From: Luteibacter anthropi
GTDB taxonomy: Bacteria > Pseudomonadota > Gammaproteobacteria > Xanthomonadales > Rhodanobacteraceae
DNA: 64,000 nt
NCBI RefSeq assembly: GCF_011759365.1
Contig: NZ_JAARLZ010000013.1
Span: 94,147 to 158,146 of the forward strand
Direction: 5' to 3'
Made by a program: the position numbers and the translations under genes. Below the pieces are notes generated by a model. The model ran no database searches, had not been told where the DNA came from, and worked only from the letters and a program-made list of their open reading frames with translations. Positions 29,173 through 37,968 of this stretch are shown here, one piece after another; positions within the stretch are counted from its first letter, which is position 1; each line of letters opens with the position of its first letter.

Positions 29173-30311
29173 CAGCCCATTTCCATATAGAAGAGTGCGG
29201 CCACGGCATCGAGCAGGATCACCACGAAGATCGACTGCACCACGGCCGAGGTGGTGTGCTCGCCCACCGACTGGGCACTGCCGGAGACCTTGAAGCCTTC
29301 CATGCAGCCGATCACCGCGATCATGAAGGCGAACACGGGCGCCTTCGCCATGCCGACCAGGAACTGGGCGATCGACATATCGTCCTGGAACATCGTGAGG
29401 AACATCGACAGCGACATCTTCAGGGTGGCCATGCAGACCACGGCACCGCCCGCGATGCCGGCCAGCATCGCCACGAAGGTGAGCAGGGGCAGGGCAATCA
29501 GCAGGGCCAGCGTGCGCGGCAGCACCAGCAGTTCCACCGGATCGAGGCCCAGCGTGCGGATGGCGTCGATTTCCTCGCGGGCCTTCATCGAGCCGATCTG
29601 CGCGGTGAACGCGCTGGCCGTGCGGCCAGCGAGCAGGATCGCCGTGAGCAGCACGCCGAACTCGCGCAGGAAGGCGAAGCCGATGAGGTCTACCGTGAAG
29701 ACGCTGGCGCCGTAACTGGCCAGCGCGGTGGCACCGAGGAAGGCGACCACCGCGCCCACCATGAAGGACAGCAGCGCCAGGATCGGCACGGCGTCGAGGC
29801 CGGTCTGCTCGATATGCGACACCAGCGAGGTGACCCGCCAGCGCGACGGACGCCAGCAGGTGGATGCGAAGCCCTGCAGGGTCACGCCGATGAAGCCCAG
29901 CAGCTTGGCCGTCTGTTTCCAGAACGAGGCCACGGCGTTGCCGATCCGCTCCAGCAGCACGACGAAGCCGGCATCGCGGACGGGCTTGCTGCCCTTGCAG
30001 TAGGTGTCGATGGCATCGGCGACCGTCTTCAGCAGGGCGCGTCGCGCCGCCGGAAGGCTGGTGTCCTGGGCCAGTGTCTGGGTGCGCGCGCTGCCTAGCA
30101 GTTCGGCAATGACGAAGGCGCCGGAGGTATCCATGGCGCCGAGGTCGTGGATATCCACATGGACATCGCTGCCGATGCTGCCCGCCAGTTCGTTGGCGCG
30201 CCCCTGCAGATCGACATAGTGAGGCAGGGTCCAGTCGCCGCGCAGGCTCAGCCGGGCACCGCCCGCATCGCGGGTGAGGGAGACCGAACCGGGCAGGGAT
30301 GGGGTCGTCAT
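29169..30311 (-). CDS. STAS-MlaE permease fusion
   Basis: The 380 residues combine an N-terminal STAS-like domain (about 15-95; GDWTLPHYVDL, DIHDLGAMDTSGA, resembling MlaB) with a C-terminal MlaE permease of about five helices (FMVGAVVAFLGATAL, DLIGFAFLREFGVLLTAILLAG in parts, REEIDAIRTLGLDPVE). The fusion of the MlaB-like and MlaE parts in one chain is known in many proteobacteria. It heads the lipid-transport operon; the gcvT gene diverges 106 bases away. Confidence 0.94.
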   Translation of the reverse strand: MTTPSLPGSVSLTRDAGGARLSLRGDWTLPHYVDLQGRANELAGSIGSDVHVDIHDLGAMDTSGAFVIAELLGSARTQTLAQDTSLPAARRALLKTVADAIDTYCKGSKPVRDAGFVVLLERIGNAVASFWKQTAKLLGFIGVTLQGFASTCWRPSRWRVTSLVSHIEQTGLDAVPILALLSFMVGAVVAFLGATALASYGASVFTVDLIGFAFLREFGVLLTAILLAGRTASAFTAQIGSMKAREEIDAIRTLGLDPVELLVLPRTLALLIALPLLTFVAMLAGIAGGAVVCMATLKMSLSMFLTMFQDDMSIAQFLVGMAKAPVFAFMIAVIGCMEGFKVSGSAQSVGEHTTSAVVQSIFVVILLDAVAALFYMEMGW

Positions 30312-30417
30312 GAGGGAAGGCTAGCAGGACTGGATGTTGCGGTCGCGCTTGGCCTTGTGCCCCAAGGGCCCGATAATGGTCGACCGCTTCGCCCGCCATC
30401 CCCTTCAAGGTAAGACG

Positions 30418-31518
30418 ATGACCGACAAGACCGAACTGAATGCCTCCCACCGCGAGCTCGGCGCCCGCATGGTCGACTTCGGCGGCTGGGACATGCCGAT
30501 CGCCTACGGCTCCCAGATCGAGGAACACCACGCCGTGCGCAAGGATGCCGGCATGTTCGACGTGTCGCACATGACCGTGGTCGACCTCACCGGCGAGAAG
30601 ACCCGCGACTTCCTCCGCAAGCTCGTCGCCAACAACGTCGACAAGCTCACCAGGTCGGGCAAGGCGCTGTACACCTGCATGCTCAACGAGGAGGGCGGGG
30701 TCATCGACGACCTCATCGTCTATTTCCTCCGCGAAGATTTCTTCCGCCTGGTGGTGAATGCCGCCACGCGCGTGAAGGACCTCGCATGGATCGAAAAACA
30801 GGCCGCCGCGTTCGGCGTGTCGGTCCGCGAGCGTCCGGAATTCGGCATGATCGCCGTGCAGGGTCCGAACGCCCGCGAGAAGCTGATCGGCCTGTTGCCG
30901 GCCGACGTCCAGGAGAAGGCCGGCAAGCTCGGCAAGTTCGCCGCCATCGAAACCGAAGGCCCGAATGGCATGCCGCTGTTCCTGGCCCGCACCGGCTACA
31001 CCGGTGAAGACGGTTTCGAAGTGGTCGTGCCGAACACCCGCGTGGTCGAACTGTGGAACCTGCTCAAGGATGCCGGTGTCGCCCCGGCCGGCCTCGGCGC
31101 GCGCGACACCCTGCGCCTGGAAGCTGGCATGAATCTCTACGGCCAGGACATGGACGAAACCGTCTCCCCGTGGGAAGCCGCGCTGGCCTGGACGATCTCG
31201 CTCGACGAAGGTCGCGACTTCATCGGCCGCGCCGCGCTCGAGCAGCACAAGGCCGACGGCGTGAAGCGCGTCATGGTGGGCCTGGTCATGGACGACAAGG
31301 GCGTGCTGCGCCACGGCCAGAAGGTGCTCACCGCCAACGGCGACGGCGAGATTTTGTCCGGCGGCTTCGCGCCCACGCTCAACAAGTCCATTGCCTTCGC
31401 CCGCATCCCGGCCGGCGAGCCGGGCGATGTCCGCGTGGACATCCGCGGCCGCGAGGTGCCGGTGCGCGTGGTGAAGTTCCCCTTCGTCCGCGACGGCCAG
31501 CCGATGGCCGGCATCTGA
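30418..31518 (+). CDS. gcvT: Glycine cleavage system aminomethyltransferase (T protein)
   Basis: Takes the aminomethyl group from the H protein lipoyl arm and gives methylene-tetrahydrofolate and ammonia. The 366 residues begin [28 protein letters not shown], shortened here as [10 protein letters not shown], followed by [26 protein letters not shown] and [18 protein letters not shown] lies 8 bases before the ATG; an earlier ATG at 30334 adds 28 unrelated residues. The H protein gene follows after a hairpin. No glycine riboswitch could be recognised in the 106-base leader. Confidence 0.96.
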   Translation: MTDKTELNASHRELGARMVDFGGWDMPIAYGSQIEEHHAVRKDAGMFDVSHMTVVDLTGEKTRDFLRKLVANNVDKLTRSGKALYTCMLNEEGGVIDDLIVYFLREDFFRLVVNAATRVKDLAWIEKQAAAFGVSVRERPEFGMIAVQGPNAREKLIGLLPADVQEKAGKLGKFAAIETEGPNGMPLFLARTGYTGEDGFEVVVPNTRVVELWNLLKDAGVAPAGLGARDTLRLEAGMNLYGQDMDETVSPWEAALAWTISLDEGRDFIGRAALEQHKADGVKRVMVGLVMDDKGVLRHGQKVLTANGDGEILSGGFAPTLNKSIAFARIPAGEPGDVRVDIRGREVPVRVVKFPFVRDGQPMAGI

Positions 31519-31545
31519 TCCACACACGTATATATATGTAGTCAG

Positions 31546-31570
31546 GAGGGAGTGGCATGGCCACTCCCTC
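31546..31570 (+). terminator. Hairpin between gcvT and gcvH
   Basis: An 11-base perfect stem (GAGGGAGTGGC paired with GCCACTCCCTC) with an ATG loop, followed by a pyrimidine run TCTTTCC that is not a clean T-tract. It may be a terminator or an attenuating hairpin; gcvH seems to have its own -10 downstream. Confidence 0.5.
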
Positions 31571-31612
31571 TCTTTCCATCCGGCGCCAGCTTTCCCGTCA
31601 CGCCCAGACCGG

Positions 31613-31618
31613 TACAAT
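31613..31618 (+). promoter_or_regulatory. Candidate -10 box for gcvH
   Basis: TACAAT at 31613-31618, 52 bases before the gcvH ATG, with a pyrimidine-rich TTTCCC about 16 bases upstream as a poor -35. A GAGGAG ribosome site follows before the ATG. Confidence 0.4.
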
Positions 31619-31669
31619 TGGCCGCCACAATCACCGCAGCCCCGTACCGAGACATCGAGGAGCACCCCC

Positions 31670-32065
31670 ATGAGCGAAATTCCCGGCGATCTGAAATTTG
31701 CGAAGTCCCACGAGTGGGCGCGCGTCGAACAGGACGGCACCGTCACCGTCGGCATCTCTGACCACGCTCAGGCACAGCTTGGCGATCTTGTGTATGTGGA
31801 ATTGCCGGAAGTGGGCAGTTCCGTGCAAGCCGGTAACGGCACGGCTGTGGTCGAGTCGGTCAAGGCCGCCTCCGATATCTACTCGCCGGTGTCCGGCGAA
31901 GTGATCGCGGTGAACAACGTGCTGTCCGACTCGCCTGAAACCATCAACGAAGACGCCTTCGGCGAGGGCTGGATCTTCAAGGTGAAGATCAGCGACAAGG
32001 CCGAGCTCGACGAACTGCTCGGTCCGGACGAGTACGCCGAACTGGTCGAGAACGAAGACCACTGA
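31670..32065 (+). CDS. gcvH: Glycine cleavage system H protein
   Basis: Lipoyl carrier shuttling the aminomethyl intermediate between P, T and L proteins. The 131 residues show the lipoylation site Lys65 in [14 protein letters not shown], the [13 protein letters not shown] start, and a C-terminal [18 protein letters not shown]. Normal length for the family. A good GAGGAG site precedes the ATG. gcvT lies 151 bases upstream and a strong terminator follows; gcvP is not in the window. Confidence 0.97.
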   Translation: MSEIPGDLKFAKSHEWARVEQDGTVTVGISDHAQAQLGDLVYVELPEVGSSVQAGNGTAVVESVKAASDIYSPVSGEVIAVNNVLSDSPETINEDAFGEGWIFKVKISDKAELDELLGPDEYAELVENEDH

Positions 32066-32088
32066 TCGCGTAAACGCGCTCGACCCCC

Positions 32089-32118
32089 ATGCCGGTCGTC
32101 CCTCGACCGGCATTTTTT
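32089..32118 (+). terminator. Rho-independent terminator after gcvH
   Basis: Perfect 10-base stem ATGCCGGTCG / CGACCGGCAT around a TCCCT loop, followed by a run of seven T. Confidence 0.93.
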
Positions 32119-32500
32119 TGTCCGGAAGGGCATCCGCCGGGAAATTTTTTTCCCGGTCAGTCGTATTCCGTTCATCCCCCGGAAGTGGTCCTCCGGGGGG
32201 CCGCCTGGCAGCGGCCGAGGGATGCGCGGGCATGCGCTGAGAGCGCATTGCGTTATTCCAGTGATTAACGGGAAACATCATTATTTAAGGCATTTCTTGA
32301 ATCGCATTGCTTGCATCAGGACATGCCGGTGCAATGCCGGATTACCCGGTGGCGTGATTCCAAATGACGCCGAAGGCCATGGTGGAAGGAAACCTCAGCA
32401 GGGAATATGCACCTGCAAGACCTTCAATTTAGAGCCAAAATTTATTGACACCGGATATGTTCAGGAATAGCTTTTGCGTCAATTGACGGGGAACCCGGAA
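32119..32500 (+). other. 382-base gene-free leader of the MetJ-H1 gene
   Basis: Begins after the gcvH terminator, becomes AT-richer (a run of T near 32145 and AT-rich words around 32281 and 32430), and holds no convincing gene. An 82-codon frame at 32222-32470 has no ribosome site and unconvincing composition. No MetJ operator half-sites (AGACGTCT) were recognised. Confidence 0.6.
32445..32473 (+). promoter_or_regulatory. Candidate promoter of the MetJ-H1 gene
   Basis: A perfect TTGACA -35 (32445-32450) with TAGCTT at 32468-32473 as a moderate -10, 17 bases apart. The ATG is 28 bases after it, which would give a very short leader with a GGGGAA ribosome site. Confidence 0.45.
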
Positions 32501-33184
32501 ATGGAAACACAGACATTCATCAGGCCGTATGTCGATCACGGTGCAAAAGCAGGATCGGTTCGCAAGATCACAGTCTCGATTCCGCTGCATGTGCTCCGAC
32601 TGCTTTCCGATGAACGTACGCGCCGACAGGTGAACAATTTGAGGCACGCGACAAACAGCGACCTGCTGGTTGAAGCGTTCCTCCATGCTTTTACTGGGCA
32701 ACCACTGCCAACTGATGAGGAGCTGAGACGAATTATGGCCACTGCCAAGAAAGCCACTGCCAAGAAGCGTACCGCCAAGAAGGCGGCCACCAAGCGCGTC
32801 GCCAAGAAGACCGGCGTCAAGAAGGCCGCCACCAAGCGCGTAGCCAAGAAGGCCGCCGTCAAGCGCGTTGCCAAGAAGGCAACCGCCAAGAAGGCCGCCA
32901 CCAAGCGCGTAGCCAAGAAGGCCGCCACCAAGCGCGTTGCCAAGAAGGCAGCCGGCAAGAAGGCCGCCGTCAAGCGCGTTGCCAAGAAGGCAACCGCCAA
33001 GAAGGCCGCTACCAAGCGCGTAGCGAAGAAGACCGCCACCAAGACCGCCCGTAAGCCCCGCGCTGCCAAGAAGGCCGCCGGCGCCAAGGTCGTTCGCGCC
33101 ACCCGTACCGCCAAGGTTGCCAAGGCACCGAAGGCCGCCAAGGCTCCGCGCGCTCCGCGTGCTGCCAAGGCCGCCAAGGTCTAA
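32501..33184 (+). CDS. metJ: MetJ-type methionine repressor with histone H1-like C-terminal tail
   Basis: 227 residues in two parts. Residues 1-76 match the E. coli MetJ ribbon-helix-helix repressor: [31 protein letters not shown] and [15 protein letters not shown], covering the DNA-binding strand and the S-adenosylmethionine pocket. From about residue 79 the normal MetJ C-terminus is replaced by a Lys/Ala-rich tail with seven KRVAKK-type repeats and an [18 protein letters not shown] end, as in bacterial histone H1-like proteins. A TTG at 32474 is a weaker alternative start. The tail would bind DNA non-specifically. Terminators flank the gene on both sides. Confidence 0.9.
   Translation: METQTFIRPYVDHGAKAGSVRKITVSIPLHVLRLLSDERTRRQVNNLRHATNSDLLVEAFLHAFTGQPLPTDEELRRIMATAKKATAKKRTAKKAATKRVAKKTGVKKAATKRVAKKAAVKRVAKKATAKKAATKRVAKKAATKRVAKKAAGKKAAVKRVAKKATAKKAATKRVAKKTATKTARKPRAAKKAAGAKVVRATRTAKVAKAPKAAKAPRAPRAAKAAKV
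32735..33184 (+). other. Possible internal start giving a stand-alone H1-like protein
   Basis: The in-frame ATG at 32735 begins [17 protein letters not shown], exactly the form expected for the start of a free histone-like protein. A GAGGAG word lies about 13 bases upstream. Use of this site would yield a 149-residue, very basic protein from the same message. The alternative is that only the full fusion is made. Not testable by reading alone. Confidence 0.4.
32755..33060 (+). repeat. Tandem Lys/Ala codon repeats within the H1-like tail
   Basis: Near-identical units such as AAGCGCGT(A/T)GCCAAGAAGGC recur about seven times at variable spacing, in frame. Such arrays vary in copy number by slippage and recombination, so length differences between strains are likely. 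Confidence 0.75.
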
Positions 33185-33262
33185 GCGTCACCTTTTAATA
33201 AGAAAGCTCGTTACGAATTCCCTCTCCGCGGTGCCCAGCGCGGAGAGGTATTTCGAAACTTG

Positions 33263-33292
33263 ACCCCGGCCATGCCGGGGTTCTTCGTTTTT
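33263..33292 (+). terminator. Rho-independent terminator after the MetJ-H1 gene
   Basis: GACCCCGGC paired with GCCGGGGTT around CAT, then TTCGTTTTT. It lies 78 bases after the stop codon. Confidence 0.85.
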
Positions 33293-33455
33293 GAAAAGCG
33301 CGAACCAGGCCGCACCCCGAAAACCTCCTAGGTCGCCGGGCTGGATTCACACCTCCGTTACGATTACCTTTCAGCGGTATCGCGCTGCGGTGACCGGGGG
33401 GTCGCCGCCTTGCCTACAGGGGGAGCGCGTCCCTGCGGAAAAGGTTCGTACCGCC

Positions 33456-34472
33456 ATGGTTCCTCGTCACCGTCTTCCGTTGCACCGTCACGATCGTGGC
33501 GCGATCCAGCCTGTCACCCTTGCCGTGCTTGCCATCGTCGTGGCGCTGGCGGTGGCCGCGTGGTTCCTCATCATCAAGCCGTATCGCGACGCCACCGGCA
33601 ACGAGGCGACGGTGGTGGCCGCTGCCCATCCTGCCACCAACCGCGATGCGCCCCTGGCCAACGTCGATGCGCTCAGCGTCGATCAGCTCCTCAATGAGGC
33701 CCGCACGGCCATCAACGAACAGCGCCTGGTGGCGCCCGCAGGAAATAATGCCTTCGAGTTCTATATGAAGGCGTTGCAGAAGCAGCCGGGTAACCCCGTG
33801 GCCGTGGATGCCTTGCGCGAAACGTTCTCCTACGGCGCGGCGGCAACCGAGCAGACGATCAACCAGCGCGACTTCAACGAGGCGCAGCGCGAGATCGACC
33901 TGCTGGCAAAAGCCGACCCGGAAAACTACACGCTCACGATCCTGCGCTCGAAGCTGGACGCCCAGCGCAAGACGCTCGACCGCGAGCAGCAGCAGGCGCT
34001 CGACGCCCAGAAGGCCCAGCAGCTCGCGCAGCAGAATGCCGCGGCGGCAGCGAAGCAACAGGCGGCGGAGCAGGCCGCCGAGGCACGCCAGCAGCAGGCA
34101 GCGCGTGACCAGGCGGCACGTGTGGCCCAACAGCAACCGCAGGCTCCGCGTGCGACGGCACAGGCGCCCGCGGTGGCGAAAGCCGCGGAAGGCGATGCGA
34201 TCGTCGATGCCGTGCTCGTCAACCAGGTCAAGCCGCGCTACCCGACGGCCGCCATGCGCGCGAACCAGGAAGGCTGGGTGGATATCGAGATGACCGTGGG
34301 CACCGATGGCACGGTAAGCAATGTCACCGTGCTCGACTCTCAGCCGCGCCACGTCTTCGACCGCTCGGCCACCGACGCCGTCAGCCGCTGGGAGTTCAAG
34401 CCGGCCACGCGCAACGGCGAGCCGATGGTGGTGACCCTGCGCCGTCGGTTGCAGTTCAACCTGGGACGATAG
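33456..34472 (+). CDS. TonB-family energy-transducer-like protein
   Basis: 338 residues with one N-terminal transmembrane helix (VTLAVLAIVVALAVAAWFL), a long helical region rich in Gln/Ala (about 180-255), and a C-terminal TonB domain (VLVNQVKPRYPTAAMRANQEGW, written here as PRYPTAAMRANQEGW, ending in RRLQFNL). It would span the periplasm and might drive outer-membrane transport. No exbB or exbD is adjacent. The ATG at 33456 was chosen from a longer frame because it is just ahead of the helix. Confidence 0.82.
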   Translation: MVPRHRLPLHRHDRGAIQPVTLAVLAIVVALAVAAWFLIIKPYRDATGNEATVVAAAHPATNRDAPLANVDALSVDQLLNEARTAINEQRLVAPAGNNAFEFYMKALQKQPGNPVAVDALRETFSYGAAATEQTINQRDFNEAQREIDLLAKADPENYTLTILRSKLDAQRKTLDREQQQALDAQKAQQLAQQNAAAAAKQQAAEQAAEARQQQAARDQAARVAQQQPQAPRATAQAPAVAKAAEGDAIVDAVLVNQVKPRYPTAAMRANQEGWVDIEMTVGTDGTVSNVTVLDSQPRHVFDRSATDAVSRWEFKPATRNGEPMVVTLRRRLQFNLGR

Positions 34473-34478
34473 ACGGCA

Positions 34479-34683
34479 GGTCGCGCGCGAGGCGCGCTCC
34501 TACAGGGAGTGAGCGGCCGGTGCTGTTGTAGGAGCGGACCTTGTCCGCGACATCCTCAGGATGTCGTATAGAACGGAGAAGCCTTGCGACCATCAGGCGG
34601 GCCGTTGGGTCTCCTGCCTGATCGTCGCAAGGCTTTGTTGGTCGTTGTCGCCCTGTCGGGTCGCGCGCGAGGCGCGCTCCTAC
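34479..34683. repeat. REP cluster between TonB-like and beta-lactamase-fold genes
   Basis: Reverse-orientation REP copies at 34479-34503 and 34659-34683, and one copy of a variant (GTAGGAGCGGACCTTG, 34528-34551) that resembles the Pseudomonas type. A long hairpin with 20-base arms (34579-34598 and 34616-34635) lies between them. Confidence 0.85.
34579..34635. repeat. 20-base-arm hairpin repeat (AAGCCTTGCGAC word)
   Basis: Arm one AAGCCTTGCGACCATCAGGC and arm two GCCTGATCGTCGCAAGGCTT are complementary with one mismatch across a 17-base spacer. The same arm occurs singly at 26716-26735, so this is a dispersed family distinct from the GTAG REPs. Confidence 0.8.
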
Positions 34684-34689
34684 AACGGG

Positions 34690-36024
34690 TCAGGGTTTCT
34701 TTTTCTTCTTGGGGGCGGCTTTCTTGGTCGGGGCGGCCTTGGACTTCGTCGTCGCCTTGGCCTTGGCCTTCGGTGCCGGTGCGGCGGGGTGTGCGGGGCC
34801 TTCCACGCCGGCCCAGTCCACGTGCGGCAGGCCGAGCAGGCTGTCGAACACCATGGGCATCAGGCCGGCGGGCATCGGGCCTGCGCCGTTCCACATGCTG
34901 ACCACGCCAGCGTGGTACTTGGGGAAGAAGCCGATCATGGTGCGGTAACCCGACACGGCACCGGCGTGGTAGATCAGGTCTTCGTTGCCGTAGCGGAACA
35001 CGCGCCAGCCCAGGGCGTAATGCGCATCGGTGACGCGCGAGCGACGCCAGGGCAGCGAGCGTTCCTCACCCGGCGTGGATACTTCCGGTGCGTGTAGCAC
35101 CTCCAGCAGCTGCGCGGGCAGGACGTCCGGACGTCCGCCCATCTGCGCGATCAGCCATTGCTCCATGTCGCGCAGGCTGGCATTCACACCGGCTGCCGGA
35201 GCGACACGGTAGTAGGCGTCGTTGGGTTCGTAGGGAATCCAGTTATGCGGGCCGCCGCGGTGCGGACGTGCCCAGCTCTTGCTCGATTCCAGCGCATCGC
35301 GGCCGTAGCTGGCGGTGGTCATGCCCAATGGGGTGAAAATGCGGCGCTCGACCTGGCGGAAGTAGTAATCGCCCGTCTGCGCGTAGATGACGTCGCCGAT
35401 CATGCTGAAGGCCACGTTCTGGTAGCCGTAGCAGGCGCCGACCTTGCACGAGAGATCCACCTCGTCGAGCTTGCGGACCAGCTCCTCATACGGCGCATCG
35501 GCTTCGAGCATCGCGTCGTAGGTGTTGCGTGGCAGGCCCAGGCGCTGCCCCAGGATGTCGCGCACGGTGGCCTGCTGGGCTGCCTGCATGTCCTTGAGCT
35601 TGAAGTAGGGAATCACGTCGACCAGCCTGGTATCCCAGCTGAGGAAACCCGCGCGCACCAGCACGGCGGTGACGCCGGTGGCGAAGGCCTTTGACAGCGA
35701 AGCCAGGCGGAATACGGTTTCCGGGGTGGCAGGTTCTTTCGTTTTCGCGTTGGCGTAGCCGAAGGCACGCTCGTAGACGACCTTGTCATCCACCACGATG
35801 GCCGTGACCAGGGCCGGCGCCGCGTCGCGCGCTTCGGCCTCGTCGAGCCAGCGCTTGTAGTTTTCGATGGTTTCCTTCACCCGCTCCGGCGGCAGCTTCA
35901 CATACTGCGGGTCGTTGCTGACGACGGCAGGCTTCGGCGGAGGCGGTGCAGCGAAGGCGAAGGAGGTGGCCAGCGTGGCGGTCAGCGCGCAGGCGAGCAG
36001 GGAAACGGAACGAAACGACGACAT
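34690..36024 (-). CDS. Serine beta-lactamase-fold hydrolase with Lys/Ala-rich tail
   Basis: 444 residues, with a signal peptide (LLACALTATLATSFAFA) and the class C/penicillin-binding fold: SxxK at Ser109-Lys112 (FRLASLSKAF), a Tyr-x-Asn word in YGYQN, and HAGAVSGY near the C-terminus of the fold. It may be a carboxypeptidase, esterase or beta-lactamase; none can be picked. An odd basic tail of Pro/Ala/Lys residues ends the protein after about residue 410, similar in style to the MetJ fusion tail. It stops just after a REP. Confidence 0.86.
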   Translation of the reverse strand: MSSFRSVSLLACALTATLATSFAFAAPPPPKPAVVSNDPQYVKLPPERVKETIENYKRWLDEAEARDAAPALVTAIVVDDKVVYERAFGYANAKTKEPATPETVFRLASLSKAFATGVTAVLVRAGFLSWDTRLVDVIPYFKLKDMQAAQQATVRDILGQRLGLPRNTYDAMLEADAPYEELVRKLDEVDLSCKVGACYGYQNVAFSMIGDVIYAQTGDYYFRQVERRIFTPLGMTTASYGRDALESSKSWARPHRGGPHNWIPYEPNDAYYRVAPAAGVNASLRDMEQWLIAQMGGRPDVLPAQLLEVLHAPEVSTPGEERSLPWRRSRVTDAHYALGWRVFRYGNEDLIYHAGAVSGYRTMIGFFPKYHAGVVSMWNGAGPMPAGLMPMVFDSLLGLPHVDWAGVEGPAHPAAPAPKAKAKATTKSKAAPTKKAAPKKKKKP

Positions 36025-36158
36025 GCTTATCTCGCGAAAGCCCGGCGCAGGAGCGCGCCATCAATACCTGGATGCCTCGATTGTCTGCCAGTTCCGGCCT
36101 CGCGACAACGCATTCGTAGCCGTGAACGCGTGTTAGGCTTTGCCCGCCTCCACCGGAC

Positions 36159-37457
36159 ATGCCGGCCCTCCCCGTGAACGCTCGTCGACACGCCGCCCTG
36201 GGCGATGGGATCACCCTCGCGCTCTCGGTCATCGCCTTCTTCTTCGTGATGACCTCCTACTACGTGATTCGCCCCGTGCGCGACCAGCTCATCGGCGCGG
36301 CGGGGTCGTCGTCGCTGCCGGTGTTCTACGCGATCCTGTTCGTGGTGATGCTGGCGCTGACACCGGTATTCGGGTGGCTGGTCTCGCGGTTTCCCCGGCG
36401 TCGTGTGCTCGGTGGCAGCTATGTGTTCTTCGCGGTGTGCCTCGTGGCCTTCATGCCCGCGTTTTCGGCACAGGATCGCATCGGCGCGGTGAACCTGGGA
36501 CGGGTGTTCTTCGTCTGGGTCAGCGTGTTCAACCTGTTCGTGGTGTCGCTGTTCTGGAGCGTCATGGCCGACGTCTACCGGAGCATGCAGGCCCGGCTCG
36601 TCTTCCCCTTCATTGCCTTCGGTGGCATGGCCGGTGCCCTGGTCGGCCCGCTGGCGACGTCCCTGCTTGTCGCGAAGATCGGCGTGCCTCCGCTGCTGCT
36701 GGGCTCCGCGTTCACCCTGCTGCTCGCCCTGGGACTGCTGCTGGCCGTCTCATCGAAGGCCACCGCCAACGACCACAGTGGCGGCGCGCCCATCGGGGGT
36801 TCGATCCTCGATGGCGTGAAGGCCGTGATCGCGCGCCCGTTCCTGCGCAACATGACCCTGCTGATGCTGCTCAGCGATGGCGTGGGCACCGTGGCTTACG
36901 CCTTGATGGCCGATTACACGAAGACGCACTACATCGATATCGCCGGACGTACGGCGTTCTACGCGCGGCTGGATCTTGCGATCAACCTGTTCGGCGCGCT
37001 GCTCCAGCTCACCATCACGCCCATGCTGTTGCGTGGGCTGGGCGCGGTCTGGGCCATGGTGCTGCCGTCGGTGGTGAACTTCCTGCTTCTGGTGGCGCTG
37101 GCCATCCACGGACCGGTGGATGTGGCGTTGTTCGGGTGGGCCGTGTCGCTGGTGACGATCGTGCAGATCGGCACGCGCGGCATGACCTATGGCATGACCA
37201 AACCGGCCAGCGATGCGCTGTACACGCGCATCCCGCGTGACGATCGCTACAAGGGCAAGAACTTCGTGGAGACCACCGTATGGCGCCTCGGCGACCTGCT
37301 GGTCACCACGGGGCTTACAGCGCTGCGTGGCATGGGCGCCACGGTGGCGACGCTGGGCCTGATCTGCGCGGGGCTGGCCGGCGTGGCCGCGTTCGTCGCA
37401 AAACGCGCGGCCACCTCGCCCGACCTCTTGCCGGAAAACGACGACGCTAGCTCGTGA
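36159..37457 (+). CDS. MFS-type transporter, Npt1/Npt2 (nucleotide transporter)-like
   Basis: 432-residue inner-membrane protein with twelve hydrophobic helices. The YYVIRPVRDQL opening and VSLFWSVMADVY segment are reminiscent of ATP/ADP-exchange-type transporters, but many relatives are general MFS proteins. Substrate unknown. Divergent from the hydrolase gene; 134 bases separate them. The start MPALPVNARRHAA is chosen from two close candidates. The 3' end overlaps the CBS protein gene on the opposite strand by 11 bases. Confidence 0.8.
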   Translation: MPALPVNARRHAALGDGITLALSVIAFFFVMTSYYVIRPVRDQLIGAAGSSSLPVFYAILFVVMLALTPVFGWLVSRFPRRRVLGGSYVFFAVCLVAFMPAFSAQDRIGAVNLGRVFFVWVSVFNLFVVSLFWSVMADVYRSMQARLVFPFIAFGGMAGALVGPLATSLLVAKIGVPPLLLGSAFTLLLALGLLLAVSSKATANDHSGGAPIGGSILDGVKAVIARPFLRNMTLLMLLSDGVGTVAYALMADYTKTHYIDIAGRTAFYARLDLAINLFGALLQLTITPMLLRGLGAVWAMVLPSVVNFLLLVALAIHGPVDVALFGWAVSLVTIVQIGTRGMTYGMTKPASDALYTRIPRDDRYKGKNFVETTVWRLGDLLVTTGLTALRGMGATVATLGLICAGLAGVAAFVAKRAATSPDLLPENDDASS

Positions 37458-37875
37458 TGTAGCTTTCGAGCTGGTTGATGGTTTCCTTTTGCTCGGAAAT
37501 CACCGCTTTCACCAGGTCGCCGATGGACACCATGCCGACCACGCGACCCTTGTCCACCACGGGAAGGTGGCGGAAGCGGCTGTCGGTACACAGGCGCATG
37601 CACTCGTCCACCGTGGTGTCCGTGGCGACGGTGATGACGCTCGCCGTCATGATGTCGGCCACGGGCGTCTCGCGCGAGGAACGGTCCTTCAGGATCACTT
37701 TTCGAGCGTAATCGCGTTCGGAAACGATACCGACCAGTTCGCTGCCCTTGATGACCACCAGGGCACCGACATTCTTCTCGGCCATGATGCGTATCGCGTC
37801 GATCACCGGCGCGTCGGGAGCCACGGCGAATACGCCCTTGCCCTTGGCCTCCAGGAGATGCTTGACCTGCTGCAT
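37447..37875 (-). CDS. CBS-pair domain protein
   Basis: 142 residues that are almost entirely two CBS motifs (about 10-60 and 75-130), with APVIDAIRIMAEKNVGALVV, GIVSERDYARKVIL, and RHLPVVDKGRVVGMVSIGDL. Such stand-alone CBS pairs bind adenosine nucleotides and regulate partners. Partners are not obvious from neighbours. Its 3' end overlaps the convergent transporter gene. Confidence 0.92.
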   Translation of the reverse strand: MQQVKHLLEAKGKGVFAVAPDAPVIDAIRIMAEKNVGALVVIKGSELVGIVSERDYARKVILKDRSSRETPVADIMTASVITVATDTTVDECMRLCTDSRFRHLPVVDKGRVVGMVSIGDLVKAVISEQKETINQLESYITS

Positions 37876-37968
37876 GCTCGACTCCGCTGGCTGTGCACGG
37901 CCTAGTGCCGCGTGGAGTCCCAGTCTAGCGCGGTGCGCGACAGGCGGAGTAAGCGACAGGTGAAGGCG

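Noticed and set aside
30312..30417. Glycine riboswitch in front of gcvT
   Set aside because: The 106-base leader is too short for the tandem aptamer and shows no aptamer core words.
28366..31755. 1129-codon minus-strand frame covering lipid ATPase and gcvT antisense
   Set aside because: Only the last 268 codons are a real gene (ABC ATPase). The rest is antisense to gcvT and the permease, and reads as His/Gly/Asp-rich shadow protein.
32222..32470. 82-codon frame before metJ
   Set aside because: No ribosome site, no domain, and it overlaps the likely promoter.
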